A stretch of DNA of 64,000 nucleotides from PALSA-612 sp963711315 (GTDB lineage Bacteria > Actinomycetota > Thermoleophilia > Gaiellales > Gaiellaceae). This document shows positions 9,413 to 18,198 of the stretch, in pieces. The DNA lies in assembly GCA_963711315.1 (NCBI GenBank), contig CAVQDQ010000003.1, positions 248,001 to 312,000 on the forward strand, read 5' to 3'. The notes under the pieces are model-generated. The model made no database searches, was not told where the DNA came from, and saw nothing but the letters and a program-made list of their open reading frames with translations. Made by a program: the position numbers and the translations under genes. Position 1 is the stretch's first letter. The number at the start of each line of letters is the position of its first letter.

Positions 9413-9583
9413 GTGCGCAGGCACAAGCACTATCCGGCCAACCAGCGCGGCAAGACCGAAAGCGAAGCGAAGTACCTGGCCCGCATGGAGCGCATGGCGC
9501 TGATCGGGAAGGCCCCCACGCACAAGGAGGTCATCAAGGGCCGCGAGTTCACCGTGCGATTGCTGCCATCGAGGTGGCGTTGA
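9413..9583 (+). CDS. Small basic hypothetical protein
   Basis: GTG 9413 opens a 56-residue basic protein (VRRHKHYPANQRGKTESEAK...), rich in R, K and H, with no cysteine motif. Its last ten bases overlap the next frame (GTG 9574), suggesting translational coupling. It lies divergently from the decayed gene at 8304-9361. Unknown function; a nucleic-acid-binding accessory protein is possible. Confidence 0.4.
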   Translation: MRRHKHYPANQRGKTESEAKYLARMERMALIGKAPTHKEVIKGREFTVRLLPSRWR

Positions 9584-10020
9584 TCGTCCAGGCCCGCCGT
9601 TACCGCCGAGCGGCGCGGGCGTTCCTCGCCTCGGGCGGGAAGATGTCGAAGCTGCGGGAAGCCACGCATTGCTCCCACTCCGAGATCGGGCGCTTCCTCA
9701 GCGGGGAGCTGGGGTTCATCACTGCGGGTAAGGCTCGCAGGATCGAATCGCTGTTTAGCAAGCCGGTCCGTGATTGGGTGCAAGGGTCGCCGCAATTCGA
9801 GGTGGCCGTGGGGCAGGTCCCATGCGCCTTGGTCGCACCGCTGATCGCTGAGTCGTTTGCCAAATATGGGCGCGAGCGAACGGCGTCCATCGTCGGCACT
9901 TCGACTCGTCAGCTCTTCGGCGTGGCGGGTGAGCGTCAGGCGGTGAACTTCGACATCGCCGACATGATCGTGTCTCGACTCGCCTCGCCCGGATGGTGGC
10001 TGGAGACCGACGAACGTTGA
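9574..10020 (+). CDS. Hypothetical protein with putative helix-turn-helix
   Basis: A 148-residue protein from GTG 9574. The N-terminal third contains LREATHCSHSEIGRFLSGEL followed by a helix, a spacing compatible with a helix-turn-helix. A second similar segment lies near residues 105-130 (RTASIVGTSTRQLFGVAGER). It ends in a tryptophan pair (SPGWWLETDE). There is no signal peptide or membrane segment. It overlaps the preceding small gene by ten bases and is intact. A DNA-binding regulator of the element is the best guess; the family is not recognised. Confidence 0.5.
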   Translation: MALIVQARRYRRAARAFLASGGKMSKLREATHCSHSEIGRFLSGELGFITAGKARRIESLFSKPVRDWVQGSPQFEVAVGQVPCALVAPLIAESFAKYGRERTASIVGTSTRQLFGVAGERQAVNFDIADMIVSRLASPGWWLETDER

Positions 10021-10057
10021 CGCTGGTATTTCGGAAACGACAAGGCGCTTGGGCGAT

Positions 10058-10283
10058 TCAGGCTGGCGGCGGATCGAACTTCGCCGCGTCCTTCACCAGA
10101 TGAAAAGTCTCGCCAAGCGATACTGGCTGGCCGTCCGCTTGCACGTACCGCGTAATGACCTGCCCCTGGCTGTGTAGGCTCGACCTGGAGATCGTCCTGG
10201 CGGACGACGGGAGGCGGAAGCGCGATGGCCATAGCCTTCAGGAGGTTGAGCGCTTCCGAGATCGCGTCCTGTGCGTCTTCCAT
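10058..10283 (-). pseudogene. Small hypothetical protein, one frameshift
   Basis: ATG 10283 begins MEDAQDAISEALNLLKAMAI. Near 10180 the coding sense moves by one base and continues as QGQVITRYVQADGQPVSLGE to TGA at 10058. The restored protein would have about 75 residues: a helix followed by a beta-hairpin-like tail. No family recognised. Confidence 0.4.
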
Positions 10284-10472
10284 TTTCTACCGGGCCTGAG
10301 CCACAGGGTCTTCCTCGGCTTCCGGCATCTGCCTCTGCGCCTGCCTCGGCTCTCGCTTCGGAGGAGGCGGCGGTGCCAGCGAAGGCTGCCGCTTCTCTGC
10401 TGTGTTTTCAGCTATGGCTTGATGATGCCACGGCAGGCGGCTCGTACACGCCCTGCATCTGCCCGACAGCTA
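10284..10472. other. Short gap, no gene seen
   Basis: No supported feature between the two minus-strand remnants; the open frames here look non-coding. Confidence 0.4.
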
Positions 10473-11337
10473 TCAGCCGCGACCGGTCGCGAGGGCGACG
10501 GCCCGCTCCACTCGGTCGCTACCCAGCGTCGTCGACGTCGTCGCCGAGTCGCCGCTCTCGAGCGCCGCCTTCGGGAGCAGATGCGTCGTCCAGGCCTGCT
10601 CGACGTAGGCGACGACCTCCGTCCACGCGTCGGCGGCGATGATCGCCGCCTCGGCGAATTCGGGCGGCGGGGAGCCGCGCCGCTGGGCTTCGGCGACGGC
10701 GCTTACGAGGAGTCGCCAATCGAGATGGGAACTGATCTTGTCGAGTCGCGGATAGAACAAAAGGTCGCCGAGCCGCTCGCCCTCCGGAGTTGCCGCGAGC
10801 ATGAATAGCTCCGGGGCGAGCCGACCGTGGACGAGCCGATTCCGATAATCGCGTACCGGACGAAGCGGGTCGGGGTTGTTCTGCCGCCACTCGTTACGCG
10901 CCCACGAACCGTGCTGCTCGTTCAGGCGTCGTACTTCCCGGGCGCGGCGCGTCGGGCGAGTAGCTCGTCTGCGAGGTCGCTGGCGCCGCTGAGTCGGGCG
11001 AAGGCCTCGAAGAACTCGTTTTGCCCGAACCCACGATTCGGCTTGTAGTCGCGGGTCGTGAACCCGTGGGCGTCGTCGGCGACTCGAACACGCGCCCGAG
11101 ATGTCTGAGCAGCGTGTAGTGCAACTGCGCCACGGCCACGTCCTCGTCCGTGTACCCGGTCGCGTCTAGCTCCGCTTTCGTCTGTAACCGGACGTCGGGC
11201 CGATGCTTAACGCGGTACGTGAGAGGCACGATGCGGGCGAGCCAGAAGGCCTCGTAGCTCGGGAAGGCTTGGCTCGTCCATTGCGGCCACCATCGCTTCT
11301 CGAAGTCGTCGCCGTCTGTCGCGATCCGGAACTCCAT
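10473..11337 (-). pseudogene. HEPN-like protein, frameshifted
   Basis: From ATG 11337 the protein reads MEFRIATDGDDFEKRWWPQW through a helical segment. It shifts frame near 11090 (ADDAHGFTTRDYKPNRGFGQ) and again near 10940. It then stays open through LNEQHGSWARNEWRQNNPDP and VRDYRNRLVHGRLAPEL to the stop at 10473. The RNRLVHG string fits the R-x4-6-H signature of HEPN domains, which are often RNases of toxin-antitoxin and defence systems. The restored length is about 285 residues. The assignment rests on one motif plus helical context, so it is tentative. Confidence 0.45.
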
Positions 11338-11468
11338 CGCGACGGAAGCCTACGACGGCCGCGACAGAGGAGGCAGAGGGAGGGGGGTCACGCGAGCCTC
11401 GACCTTTCCGCCCCCCGGCGAGGGGGTTGCCTAGAGCGGGCGACTGATGCCAAAATCCCGTTGAAGCC

Positions 11469-12253
11469 ATGAACACGGCCTCTCGTCGGCTGGCGCTCCT
11501 CTCCCTCTGGAGCTTGCATTACGGCTCTGCTCGTAGCCGCGATTACCGGCGTCGGCGTGGCTACGGCGGCGGCAAACTGCGGCAAGTGGCAGGTACCGGC
11601 TCGCATCGATGGCCGCTCCGTGTGTCTCGTGAGGGGCGATCGCGCAAGGCGAGCTTTCGGCAGCAGTAAGAACGCTACGGAATTCGTGTGCCAGGACGGA
11701 GTCTTGGACGTTAGGTGGAGGTACCTGCGGGCGCGACCGTTCGCCTCAGCGCACCGTCACCCCCGGAGACGCGTGTCCAGTGACGACTCAGACGGGTCTA
11801 CCGCGCGGCCACAGCCTTCCGGGCCTCGGCCCAGGCCCGGCCTACCCCATCGGCACGAGTCCGGTCATCACCATCACTCTTCCGCCGCCCGAGAATTGGG
11901 GCACCGAGTGGAGAGTATCAAGCGCGTCTGGCTGGTCGACTCGGCCTACCTGGGCCGCATACTCGTCCGCGGGCGACAACTGGACGGCCCGGGCGAGGTG
12001 CGCTTTGTGTTGGGACGACCGGGCTTCACCGACCTGAACAGGAAGAACCCCGTACCCGAACTGCTGATTGACGCCCCTCTTTACGATATACCCCTCGCTG
12101 ACGCGTGTCCGTGGCCCGGGGTGCTACGCATATCAGGTCGATGGTCGGACGTTCAGCTACCTGATCGTCTTTGAGGCGCGATTGGCGGAAGGCTGGCTAG
12201 AGCCAGGGCGGACGCTGTGTGAACGCTGTGCTGGCGCTCAAACGGCAGACTAG
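11469..12253 (+). pseudogene. Secreted hypothetical protein, multiply frameshifted
   Basis: After ATG 11469 the reading must shift to give a signal-peptide-like run (ACITALLVAAITGVGVATAA) and then an exported domain (NCGKWQVPARIDGRSVCLVR). Further shifts recover LPGLGPGPAYPIG, LVDSAYLGRILVRGRQLDGP and finally GCYAYQVDGRTFSYLIVFEA. That last pattern, a GRQLDG strand plus a C-terminal CYAYQVDG strand, recurs in conserved exported proteins of actinomycetes of unknown function. At least three frameshifts are needed, so this is a remnant. Confidence 0.5.
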
Positions 12254-12579
12254 GGCAGGACCCTACGCAAACACTTCCATGCGCGGGGGATGCCGCCCGA
12301 CCCCTGCGACACAAAGCGGCGCATGGAACGCGCACAAAGCATCGAGAGAAAAAATCCCTCTCCCCCGCGCGAAAAACCCTCTCCGCCAGCGAAGCCAAGC
12401 TCCCAGGAGAAGGCCGGGGAGGGCACCAGGCGCTGCCACGACCTCGTGGATCCCGCATGGCTGAGCGGCAGGGAGGGGTGGGTGCCAGCCTGGTGAGCTG
12501 GTGCTCAGCGGTTCTGGATGGCCATCTGTACTGCTCGGACAGGGCGCGTAGCTCCTCCAGACGTAGACTCGTGACCTCG
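12254..12579. other. Intergenic stretch
   Basis: No supported gene. The A-rich, low-complexity section near 12345-12425 (alternating runs of A and of CTC or CCC) has no hairpin strong enough to call. Confidence 0.4.
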
Positions 12580-13314
12580 TCACGGGTACCGGCATGGACA
12601 CCGAGAAGCGACGCCTGCGGCTGGATCGATCTTCTTGATGACCTGGAGCGCGAGCCTCCCGTCCTTCATCGCGCCGTCGATCGCCGCCGCAGCCAGCCGC
12701 TCCGCATCTGCCATCGCCCTCGCCCTCAACACTGCTCTTGGGCCTGTTCTAGAGTGACCCCGAGTGCCAGTCTCATCTCAGCCCGCACGCGCATGTTCTC
12801 CTTGCGCTCTCGTGCGCGAGTGGGAGGAAGCGGTGCGGGTCGTACTGGCACACCGATCCCGGCATGGGCGTTGCAGTAGTCGCCGTCGCGGCGTCGAGCG
12901 GCTCCGCACGGGTCGCCGTACTTGTTGAGCGCCCAGCATCCCCCGAGGGCCGGGAGCATCGCTCCTCACCGAGTGACACGGCTGCACCACGTCCTGACGC
13001 TCGACCTGGACTAGCTCGTCCGGCACGACCTCGACGGCCTCGTCGGTGTACGAGTCTGGAGGAGCGGTCGGGTAGCTCGATGCCAGCGCCTTCCTGCTCG
13101 CCTTGTGCGTGTAGTAGGCACTGAGCGTCCCGTGTGCGATCGGCGCATCCCGCTCGGGGACACGAGCCAGAATCCGCTCAGCCAGGCGCTCACTGGAACA
13201 GATTTTACCGCCTGGGCAAGCTCGGCGCTTCACGAAATCCGAACCCCTACGGGGTTGCCCTCGGAGCCGTTTGACACGCCCTCTCGACGGCCCTACTCGT
13301 AGAAGGATGAACAC
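12580..13314 (-). pseudogene. HGG-type zinc-finger protein (small-terminase-like), broken
   Basis: Reading starts at GTG 13314 (VFILLRVGPSRGRVKRLRG...). It shifts near 12990 to CWALNKYGDPCGAARRRDGDYC followed by NAHAG (one C-x7-C-x9-C-x2-H-like knuckle). It continues after another break as MADAERLAAAAIDGAMKDGR (ATG 12714 to 12580). Proteins with a CxxxxGxxCxxxxxxG..CxxH-G knuckle followed by a helical tail occur in actinophages and often sit where a small terminase is expected. That relation is tentative. At least two frameshifts. Confidence 0.4.
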
Positions 13315-13393
13315 GACAACGACCTATCCGATGCTGCCTTCGGCACCGCTCTCGGAGCGCCGCTTCGCCATCGCGGAGCAGGTGGCCGCGTGA
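13307..13393 (+). CDS. Leader-sized ORF, 28 codons
   Basis: ATG 13307 follows an AGAAGG ribosome-binding site and encodes 28 residues (MNTTTTYPMLPSAPLSERRF...). Its TGA overlaps the GTG of the next frame (GTGA at 13390-13393), as in translationally coupled pairs. It may be a real small protein or a leader. Confidence 0.4.
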   Translation: MNTTTTYPMLPSAPLSERRFAIAEQVAA

Positions 13394-13702
13394 GCGATCG
13401 CGACTGGGCGGCCTACTACGACTCGGAGTGGGAGGACAACACCTGCTCCCTCTGCACGCGCTGGCTCAAGCGCTTCCCCGGCTCCGACGAGCGCATCCTC
13501 TCTCACCGACTACCGCCAGTTCCTCCGCACCCTCAGCAACTACCGGCCCAACCCGGCAGATCAGGATGCGCTTCGGAAGGAGTGGAGGCGGCGAGCGCGG
13601 GAGCGACGTGAGCTGCGGGGAGCGAGCGGGAATACACACATGGCGCAAGCGGTGAGCGTTCATGGCCCGCCGAACTCCCGCGCCGCACACTCCGGGCAGT
13701 AG
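13390..13702 (+). pseudogene. Small CxxC protein, frameshifted
   Basis: GTG 13390 starts VSDRDWAAYYDSEWEDNTCS with a CSLC knuckle at about residues 19-22. Near 13503 the coding sense moves by one base to TDYRQFLRTLSNYRPNPADQ and a basic helix (RKEWRRRARERRELR), running open to TAG 13700-13702. The restored protein would be about 100 residues. It runs into the opposite-strand zinc-ribbon gene. Function unknown. Confidence 0.4.
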
Positions 13703-13854
13703 ACGGCGACGTCCTCGATTTCCTCCGCATCCTCGTTGCCGACGGTGAGCAGGGCCTGCCAACTCCGAGCGTCGGGCGGGGCGGTGGTGCCGCACTCAGC
13801 ACAGACGAGGCCGCGCTGGACCGGCAGTGACTCGGCTGCGTGCTCAGAGTTCAC
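13660..13854 (-). CDS. Zinc-ribbon protein, last gene of a four-gene cassette
   Basis: A 64-residue protein from GTG 13854. It has two cysteine knuckles, CAEC near residues 18-21 and CPEC near residues 55-58, as in a zinc ribbon. Between them is an acidic segment (NEDAEEIEDVAVY). There is no signal peptide. Its GTG overlaps the stop of the upstream membrane-protein gene (GTGA at 13851-13854), so it is probably translated from the same message. Cassette partners are an exported protein and two membrane proteins. It is intact in a region where most genes are broken. Function unknown. Confidence 0.6.
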   Translation of the reverse strand: MNSEHAAESLPVQRGLVCAECGTTAPPDARSWQALLTVGNEDAEEIEDVAVYCPECAAREFGGP

Positions 13855-14375
13855 CAGATGCTCGCCGCCCAGATGAACGACGCTCCGACGAGCACGAGTG
13901 CGAGACCAACAACTCGCCATCCGCGATACGTCGTCTCGTTTTCCCTGATCGCCTCGTCGATCAGCACACGCGTCTCATCGCGGAGAGCCTCGACGTTCCG
14001 CGACAGGCTCTCCGCGAGATTGTTGAGCTTCTCGTCGTGTTCGTTCTGTCGTTGTTGGATCTCGACTACAAGGCCACGAAGGAGCCGCAGTTGCTCCTCT
14101 TGCGGGGCGCTCTCCGGGACAGCTTTGTGCACGTTGAGCCGTGCCGCTGCTTCCAAGGACAGCGCCGCTCCCGCAGTGACGTGATGAATGACCCGGCGCC
14201 GGAGGATCTTCCGTTCGATCCAGTGCCATGACCGTGTAGCAATCCCTCGAAGCCGTGTCCGGAGCCGAGCCGCGGACGTCCGAGCGGGATCGAGCCAGAT
14301 ATCCAGCCCAGCGAGTACCAACCCCACGAGTTCCGTCAAACCACCGGCAACGAGCGCAGCCTGGTGGCCGGTCAT
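13851..14375 (-). CDS. Membrane protein with coiled-coil segment
   Basis: A 174-residue protein from ATG 14375. A hydrophobic helix lies near the N-terminus (HQAALVAGGLTELVGLVLAG). A basic middle follows, then a long charged helix likely to form a coiled coil (VVEIQQRQNEHDEKLNNLAE). A C-terminal membrane helix (VVGLALVLVGASFIWAASIW) ends exactly at the stop. Start and stop overlap the neighbours (ATGA upstream, GTGA downstream). The layout, with membrane anchors at both ends and a coiled coil between, suggests an oligomeric membrane scaffold or sensor. No family recognised. Confidence 0.6.
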   Translation of the reverse strand: MTGHQAALVAGGLTELVGLVLAGLDIWLDPARTSAARLRTRLRGIATRSWHWIERKILRRRVIHHVTAGAALSLEAAARLNVHKAVPESAPQEEQLRLLRGLVVEIQQRQNEHDEKLNNLAESLSRNVEALRDETRVLIDEAIRENETTYRGWRVVGLALVLVGASFIWAASIW

Positions 14376-14704
14376 ACCTCGGGCGACGACCTTCGCCCCG
14401 CCCCGAACGCGAGGCCGACGAGGATGATGACGGCGGCGACGCTGCCGTAGAAGACGGCGATCCGGCTCTTGAGCGAGTCGAGTTCGGTGCAATCGTAGAC
14501 CGATCCGACGCGCGGATCGCGGAAACCCGAGCCGACGTCCACTGTGGCAACGCCCCCGCCTCGATAGTCGAGGCCGTGCGCGAAAAGACTGGCGGGGGGC
14601 GACACGGCGCTGCAATCGCCGCCGGGCAGCGAGAACCACGTCACCGCGAATAGCACGACGACGACCGCCAGGCCGAGCAGCGTGAAGCGGAGGGCGTGGT
14701 TCAC
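14372..14704 (-). CDS. Two-helix membrane protein
   Basis: A 110-residue protein from GTG 14704, whose first bases overlap the stop of the preceding gene (GTGA). It has an N-terminal membrane helix (TLLGLAVVVVLFAVTWFSLP), an external loop of about 60 residues with two cysteines (GGDCSA, YDCTEL), and a second helix (VAAVIILVGLAFGAG). The paired loop cysteines could form a disulphide outside the membrane. Family not recognised. Confidence 0.6.
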   Translation of the reverse strand: MNHALRFTLLGLAVVVVLFAVTWFSLPGGDCSAVSPPASLFAHGLDYRGGGVATVDVGSGFRDPRVGSVYDCTELDSLKSRIAVFYGSVAAVIILVGLAFGAGRRSSPEV

Positions 14705-15069
14705 GGGTCCTGGCGAGTGCGCACGACCGTGCTGCACCTCCCACTCGTGAGGTCTGCCGGGTCGAGACCTTTGCAGCGCAACACGGAGAGGAACTGCGCA
14801 TCGACGGACGATCGAATGCCGTCTTCCGTACTCCGACGCGTGCAGGAAATCGTCTGGGGTACTGCGACCCGCTTCCCGCTTGGGAGCTTCGCGCTCCTGG
14901 CCGGTTCGTAGCTACACGTCCAATCCATCCCCACGAAGTTCGCTTCGTTCCCGACGTAGACGTTGACGCGGCGTGCCGACGATGCGGAGCCAAGCGGCGC
15001 GAGCACAACGAAGCACGTCGCAGCAGTTGCAGCGACGAGAGCGCCGTCGCGCAGGAGTCGAGCAGTCAT
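14701..15069 (-). CDS. Exported protein, first gene of a four-gene cassette
   Basis: A 122-residue protein from ATG 15069 behind a near-perfect ribosome-binding site (GAGGAGGT). The N-terminus is a signal peptide or anchor (LVAATAATCFVVLAPLGSAS) and the mature part has three cysteines (DWTCSYE, QTISCTR, LRCKG). The strong ribosome-binding site and the chain of overlapping starts behind it mark this as the cassette's first gene. Function unknown. Confidence 0.6.
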   Translation of the reverse strand: MTARLLRDGALVAATAATCFVVLAPLGSASSARRVNVYVGNEANFVGMDWTCSYEPARSAKLPSGKRVAVPQTISCTRRSTEDGIRSSVDAQFLSVLRCKGLDPADLTSGRCSTVVRTRQDP

Positions 15070-15341
15070 CGCGACCTCCTCAGTAGGCCGCGATCATCGC
15101 ATGGCGAGCACGCTGCCTCTGGGGGTTCCCACTGCCAGAGCTAGAGCTGCGCGGAACGGCTTGAGGCGTACACCCCCCACAGTCGTAGCGGGAAGGTGTA
15201 CGCCGAGTCCTCGCCGTCGCTGGTCGCTGGCATCACGGAATCGGCCCGTGGGTACAAGCTCGGAGGGGCGGGCCAGCCGGATCGCCCCGTGCCCACGTCA
15301 CCCCGGCCCGAAGGCCGCTGGCGGGCGTGTGATCGCATCTC

Positions 15342-15926
15342 CTAGTTCGGTTCGCAAGACCAAGCCCTCTGACGGCGTTTGATGGGGGAGGGCCACTTCC
15401 CCCGGTTAGCCCGACGTGCGCTTCGCCGCGCTCGCCCTTGCGTTTGCGCTTCCGCTTCTTCGCCCTGGCGATGCCGCTGGCGAATGTGGGCGTTCTTCTG
15501 CGGGCCGGTGAGCTTCTGGAACAGGGTGCGCTCTCGAGCGGCCGAGGGCGTCGAGCGCTTGATCGGGCGGCAGCGTCGTGACGGTGAACTCGCGCCCGTC
15601 GCGGATCTCGACGCGCTCCTTCACGTCCGCCCTCCGGTGCGCCGCCTGATGGCAGGGGCGGCAGAGCCAGCGCACGAGCAGCGGCAGGCGATGGTCGGGG
15701 TGGTGAGCCTCGATGAGGCTGCGGCCCAGCGCATCCCGGCCCCGGATGCGCCCGCACCCCTGGCACGCCCAGGGCCGCACGAGCTTGCCTGACCTCAGCG
15801 CGGTGGCGACTGCCCAGCGTGCCCGCAGAGCTGTGCCGGTCGAGCCGCTTGGCGATAAGCCCGCAGCCGGTCCGGGTTGCGGGCCTTCCACTGGCGCTGG
15901 TACGCAGCAGAGCTATGCGCCGCCAT
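15342..15926 (-). pseudogene. HNH-type endonuclease, frameshifted
   Basis: From ATG 15926 the reading MAAHSSAAYQRQWKARNPDR, typical of the N-terminus of phage HNH-like proteins, shifts near 15845. It continues as WACQGCGRIRGRD, then IEAHHPDHRLPLLVRWLCRP and CHQAAH: two cysteine knuckles around an AHHPDH element. A further shift near 15535 gives the tail ERTLFQKLTGPQKNAHIRQR, ending at 15342. Phage HNH nucleases of this kind nick DNA and often sit beside packaging genes. The copy has at least two frameshifts. Confidence 0.6.
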
Positions 15927-16405
15927 CGCCCCGACCGAGAGGCGGACGCGGAGGCTGACCCTCCGCGTCGTTGAATCTCCTCTCTGTCGGGGTGAAACTG
16001 TCCAGCCAGACCTCGATCGCTACGGCTGGGTAAAGCTGGCGAGCGAGGTTGAGGTTCTCGCCTGGACGGCAGCGAGGTACGACGCCTCAAGGATTGCCCG
16101 CTGGATACGTGCGATCCCGGGCGACAAGGGCCGGTCGGGGTCCGGGCCTAGCTGGCATCGGTGGGCGCGGACCGCCACCTACGAGCGGGCGAACGACGCG
16201 CCCGAGCGGGCGAATTCGCCGAACTGTTCGGCGGCAATTAGGTGGGTTCACTCTGTCTCCCCACACGAGAGATTCTACGCCCTATTGCCTGTCTGTGGGT
16301 TATCGTTTCTCCGCTGGGAAGAACGTTGTTGGCCCCGTCACTCCTGTCTCCCCACAGAGCAGGGCACTCGGGGGTGACGGCGCTCATCCGGCCAGTTGAG
16401 GCGCA
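15927..16405. other. Non-coding stretch upstream of the replication/integration genes
   Basis: No supported gene. The segment near 16240-16355 has two copies of a CTGTCTCCCCACA-like string (16254-16266 and 16348-16360) about 95 bp apart, which could be sites for an element protein. I see no origin-like AT-rich cluster. Confidence 0.35.
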
Positions 16406-16440
16406 GGCCCGGGGTTCGGCTCCGGGCCTTCGTCGTTTTA
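16406..16440 (+). terminator. Rho-independent terminator
   Basis: A GGCCCGG/CCGGGCC stem with a nine-base loop is followed by TTCGTCGTTTT. The tail resembles that of the tRNA-Val terminator. It separates the stretch before it from the promoter at 16540. Confidence 0.7.
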
Positions 16441-16539
16441 AGGGCGAATTGTCGGCCGTAATGTTGACGGCCGTTACTTGCCAGCAATTACGCTGTCGGG
16501 AAGTAATTCGCTGCCGGAATGCGGTGCTACGGATGGCAG

Positions 16540-16569
16540 TTGACAATGCCATGCCATAGGCACTACCTT
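16540..16569 (+). promoter_or_regulatory. Promoter: TTGACA - 18 bp - TACCTT
   Basis: A consensus -35 (TTGACA, 16540-16545) is followed after 18 bases by TACCTT (16564-16569). The expected start of transcription (about 16576) is only a few bases before ATG 16581, so the message may be nearly leaderless. It probably drives the 16.6-18.7 kb genes. Confidence 0.55.
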
Positions 16570-16580
16570 CTGTTCCGCCA

Positions 16581-16799
16581 ATGGACACAGCCTCTCGCAA
16601 TAACGTCGCCCTGACCGCCCGCCGGATTGGCGGCTGGTCGGGCCTGGCGCGGGCCATCGTCGTGGAGCGAGTGCGAGCTGCCAGGACGACCCGCCGCGCC
16701 GCACCCCTTCTTCGCGGACACCCGTGCGACGCGCTCGCCGCGTTGTTCGCAGGGCCTCTCGGAGCACAGGCTCCGACGCTGACGGCCCAGAACCTCTAG
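16581..16799 (+). CDS. Small basic hypothetical protein
   Basis: ATG 16581 lies right behind a good promoter and encodes 72 arginine- and alanine-rich residues (MDTASRNNVALTARRIGGWS...). No family resemblance is seen. The 140 bases after it are not convincingly coding. It could be the N-terminal part of a longer, frame-broken gene or a chance frame; position after the promoter is its main support. Confidence 0.3.
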   Translation: MDTASRNNVALTARRIGGWSGLARAIVVERVRAARTTRRAAPLLRGHPCDALAALFAGPLGAQAPTLTAQNL

Positions 16800-16938
16800 C
16801 CGCACGAGCGGCTCCCAAGTTCGCCCCGGCCAATGAGCGATCGCCTTCGGGCCACAGTCGCGACGCCGGGGCGATCTCTTCCAGGACGGCCATGAGCGCC
16901 CGCCGTGCCGTCCAGCAGCGCTGGCCGAGGCGGTCGGA

Positions 16939-17962
16939 GTGACCGTCCGTCCACGAGGCCCGCTGCCCGACTGGGAGCCGAGGACCCCACGACAGCGGGG
17001 CATCCTCGCCGACCTCGTAGCCCGCTACGAGCAGCACGAAGCCGAGGGCACCCTCCCTCGCGGCGGACGCGGAATCTTCTATGACCTGCGCCCGAACGGG
17101 AGGGGGAACGGCATCACCTACCGCAAGCCCGACTCGGATGTCAGCCGGTCGACGGGAGGAGTTCGACCGCGACACCGAGGCTCATCCAGCAGCCGTGCAG
17201 GAGTTGCTCGTCCTCGCTCGGCGTGCCGGGAAGATCCCCGAGACCTGGGTTGGGACCGACGCGCACCCGTTCCCGACGTGCCGTACTTCGATGAGAGCGC
17301 CGAGGAGGTCGCGGACGGCATCGCCTACTCGATCAGGGAAGCGGCGGAGAACTTCCGGCTCGACCGCCAGCTTCACCAGCCCTGTTTCGTTGAAGTGCTG
17401 TGCGAGGCCGAGGATCTGATCCCGCGCATCGCTCGCGTGGTCGGAGACGAGTACGGCGTGCCGGTCTACTCCGGTGCGGGCTTCGACGGGATCAAGGGCA
17501 AGCGTGCGTTCGCTGAGCGGGCCGTCGCCCGAGAGGTGCCGACCTTCGTGCTGAACGCCGGGGACTTCGACCGCCACGGGCAGAACATCTACGTCGCCGC
17601 TGCGGAGGACGCGGTGGCGTGGGCCGGGGCAAGCGGTGTGCCGGGGCGTGGTGCTCCCAGAGGACGTTGACCTCAACTTGCGGGAATGCCGAGAGGCGGT
17701 CGAGGAGCGGCTTGGGCGGAGGCCGTTTCTGGTCTTTGCGCGGATCGCGCTCACGGAGGAGGAGGCCCGCGAGCACAACCTCCTCGACGCTGACGGCAAG
17801 GCCGAGCTGGACGGTCTTCCCGTGCCGGTGCTGGACGCGCTGCTTCTCGACGCCATCGACGCCCTTCACGACCCGGCGTGCCGGGAGCGGGCGCTCGCCC
17901 AGGAGGAGACGGAGCGGGGACGGCTCGCCCCGACGATCCGCGCAGCCTTGGATGGGATGTGA
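16939..17962 (+). pseudogene. TOPRIM-domain (topoisomerase VI A/Spo11-like) protein, frameshifted
   Basis: GTG 16939 begins a segment with TPRQRGILADLVARYEQHEA and GRGIFYDLRPNGRG. After shifts near 17130 and 17250 the frame gives PYFDESAEEVADGIAYSIRE. The catalytic-looking core follows: CFVEVLCEAEDLIPRIARVV (glutamate), VPVYSGAGFDGIKGK, and TFVLNAGDFDRHGQNIY (DxD). A further shift near 17640 recovers LVFARIALTEEEAREHN and the end at 17962. A glutamate strand followed by GDxD is the TOPRIM arrangement, and relatives are common on actinomycete plasmids and islands. Three frameshifts make it nonfunctional as written. The next gene overlaps its stop (GTGA). Confidence 0.6.
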
Positions 17963-18198
17963 ACTACGAAGAACCCCTCCTCCCCTCCGAGCGTGCCGAG
18001 CGCTTCCTTCGCGCCTTCTTCGCTCGACGGCCCCACGGGGCCTGGAAGCGGGAGATCATGGCCGAGGCCAAGGAGCTGGGCATAGGCGAGCGGACGATCG
18101 CCCGCGTCGCGAAGATGATCGGAGTCCGCTCGCGAAGTGGCGGGCGGCTCGGTGCCATCTGGGTGCTCGATGCCCCAGAGTCGGAGGAGCCGCGCTGA
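17959..18198 (+). CDS. Helix-turn-helix protein, replication-accessory-like
   Basis: A 79-residue protein from GTG 17959, overlapping the TOPRIM stop codon. The second half (EIMAEAKELGIGERTIARVA, KMIGVRSRSGGRLGAIWVL) resembles the small C-terminal winged-helix domain of phage and plasmid primase-helicases. In those proteins it follows an ATPase domain, but here it stands alone. It is intact. A DNA-binding accessory protein is the likely role. Confidence 0.5.
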   Translation: MNYEEPLLPSERAERFLRAFFARRPHGAWKREIMAEAKELGIGERTIARVAKMIGVRSRSGGRLGAIWVLDAPESEEPR

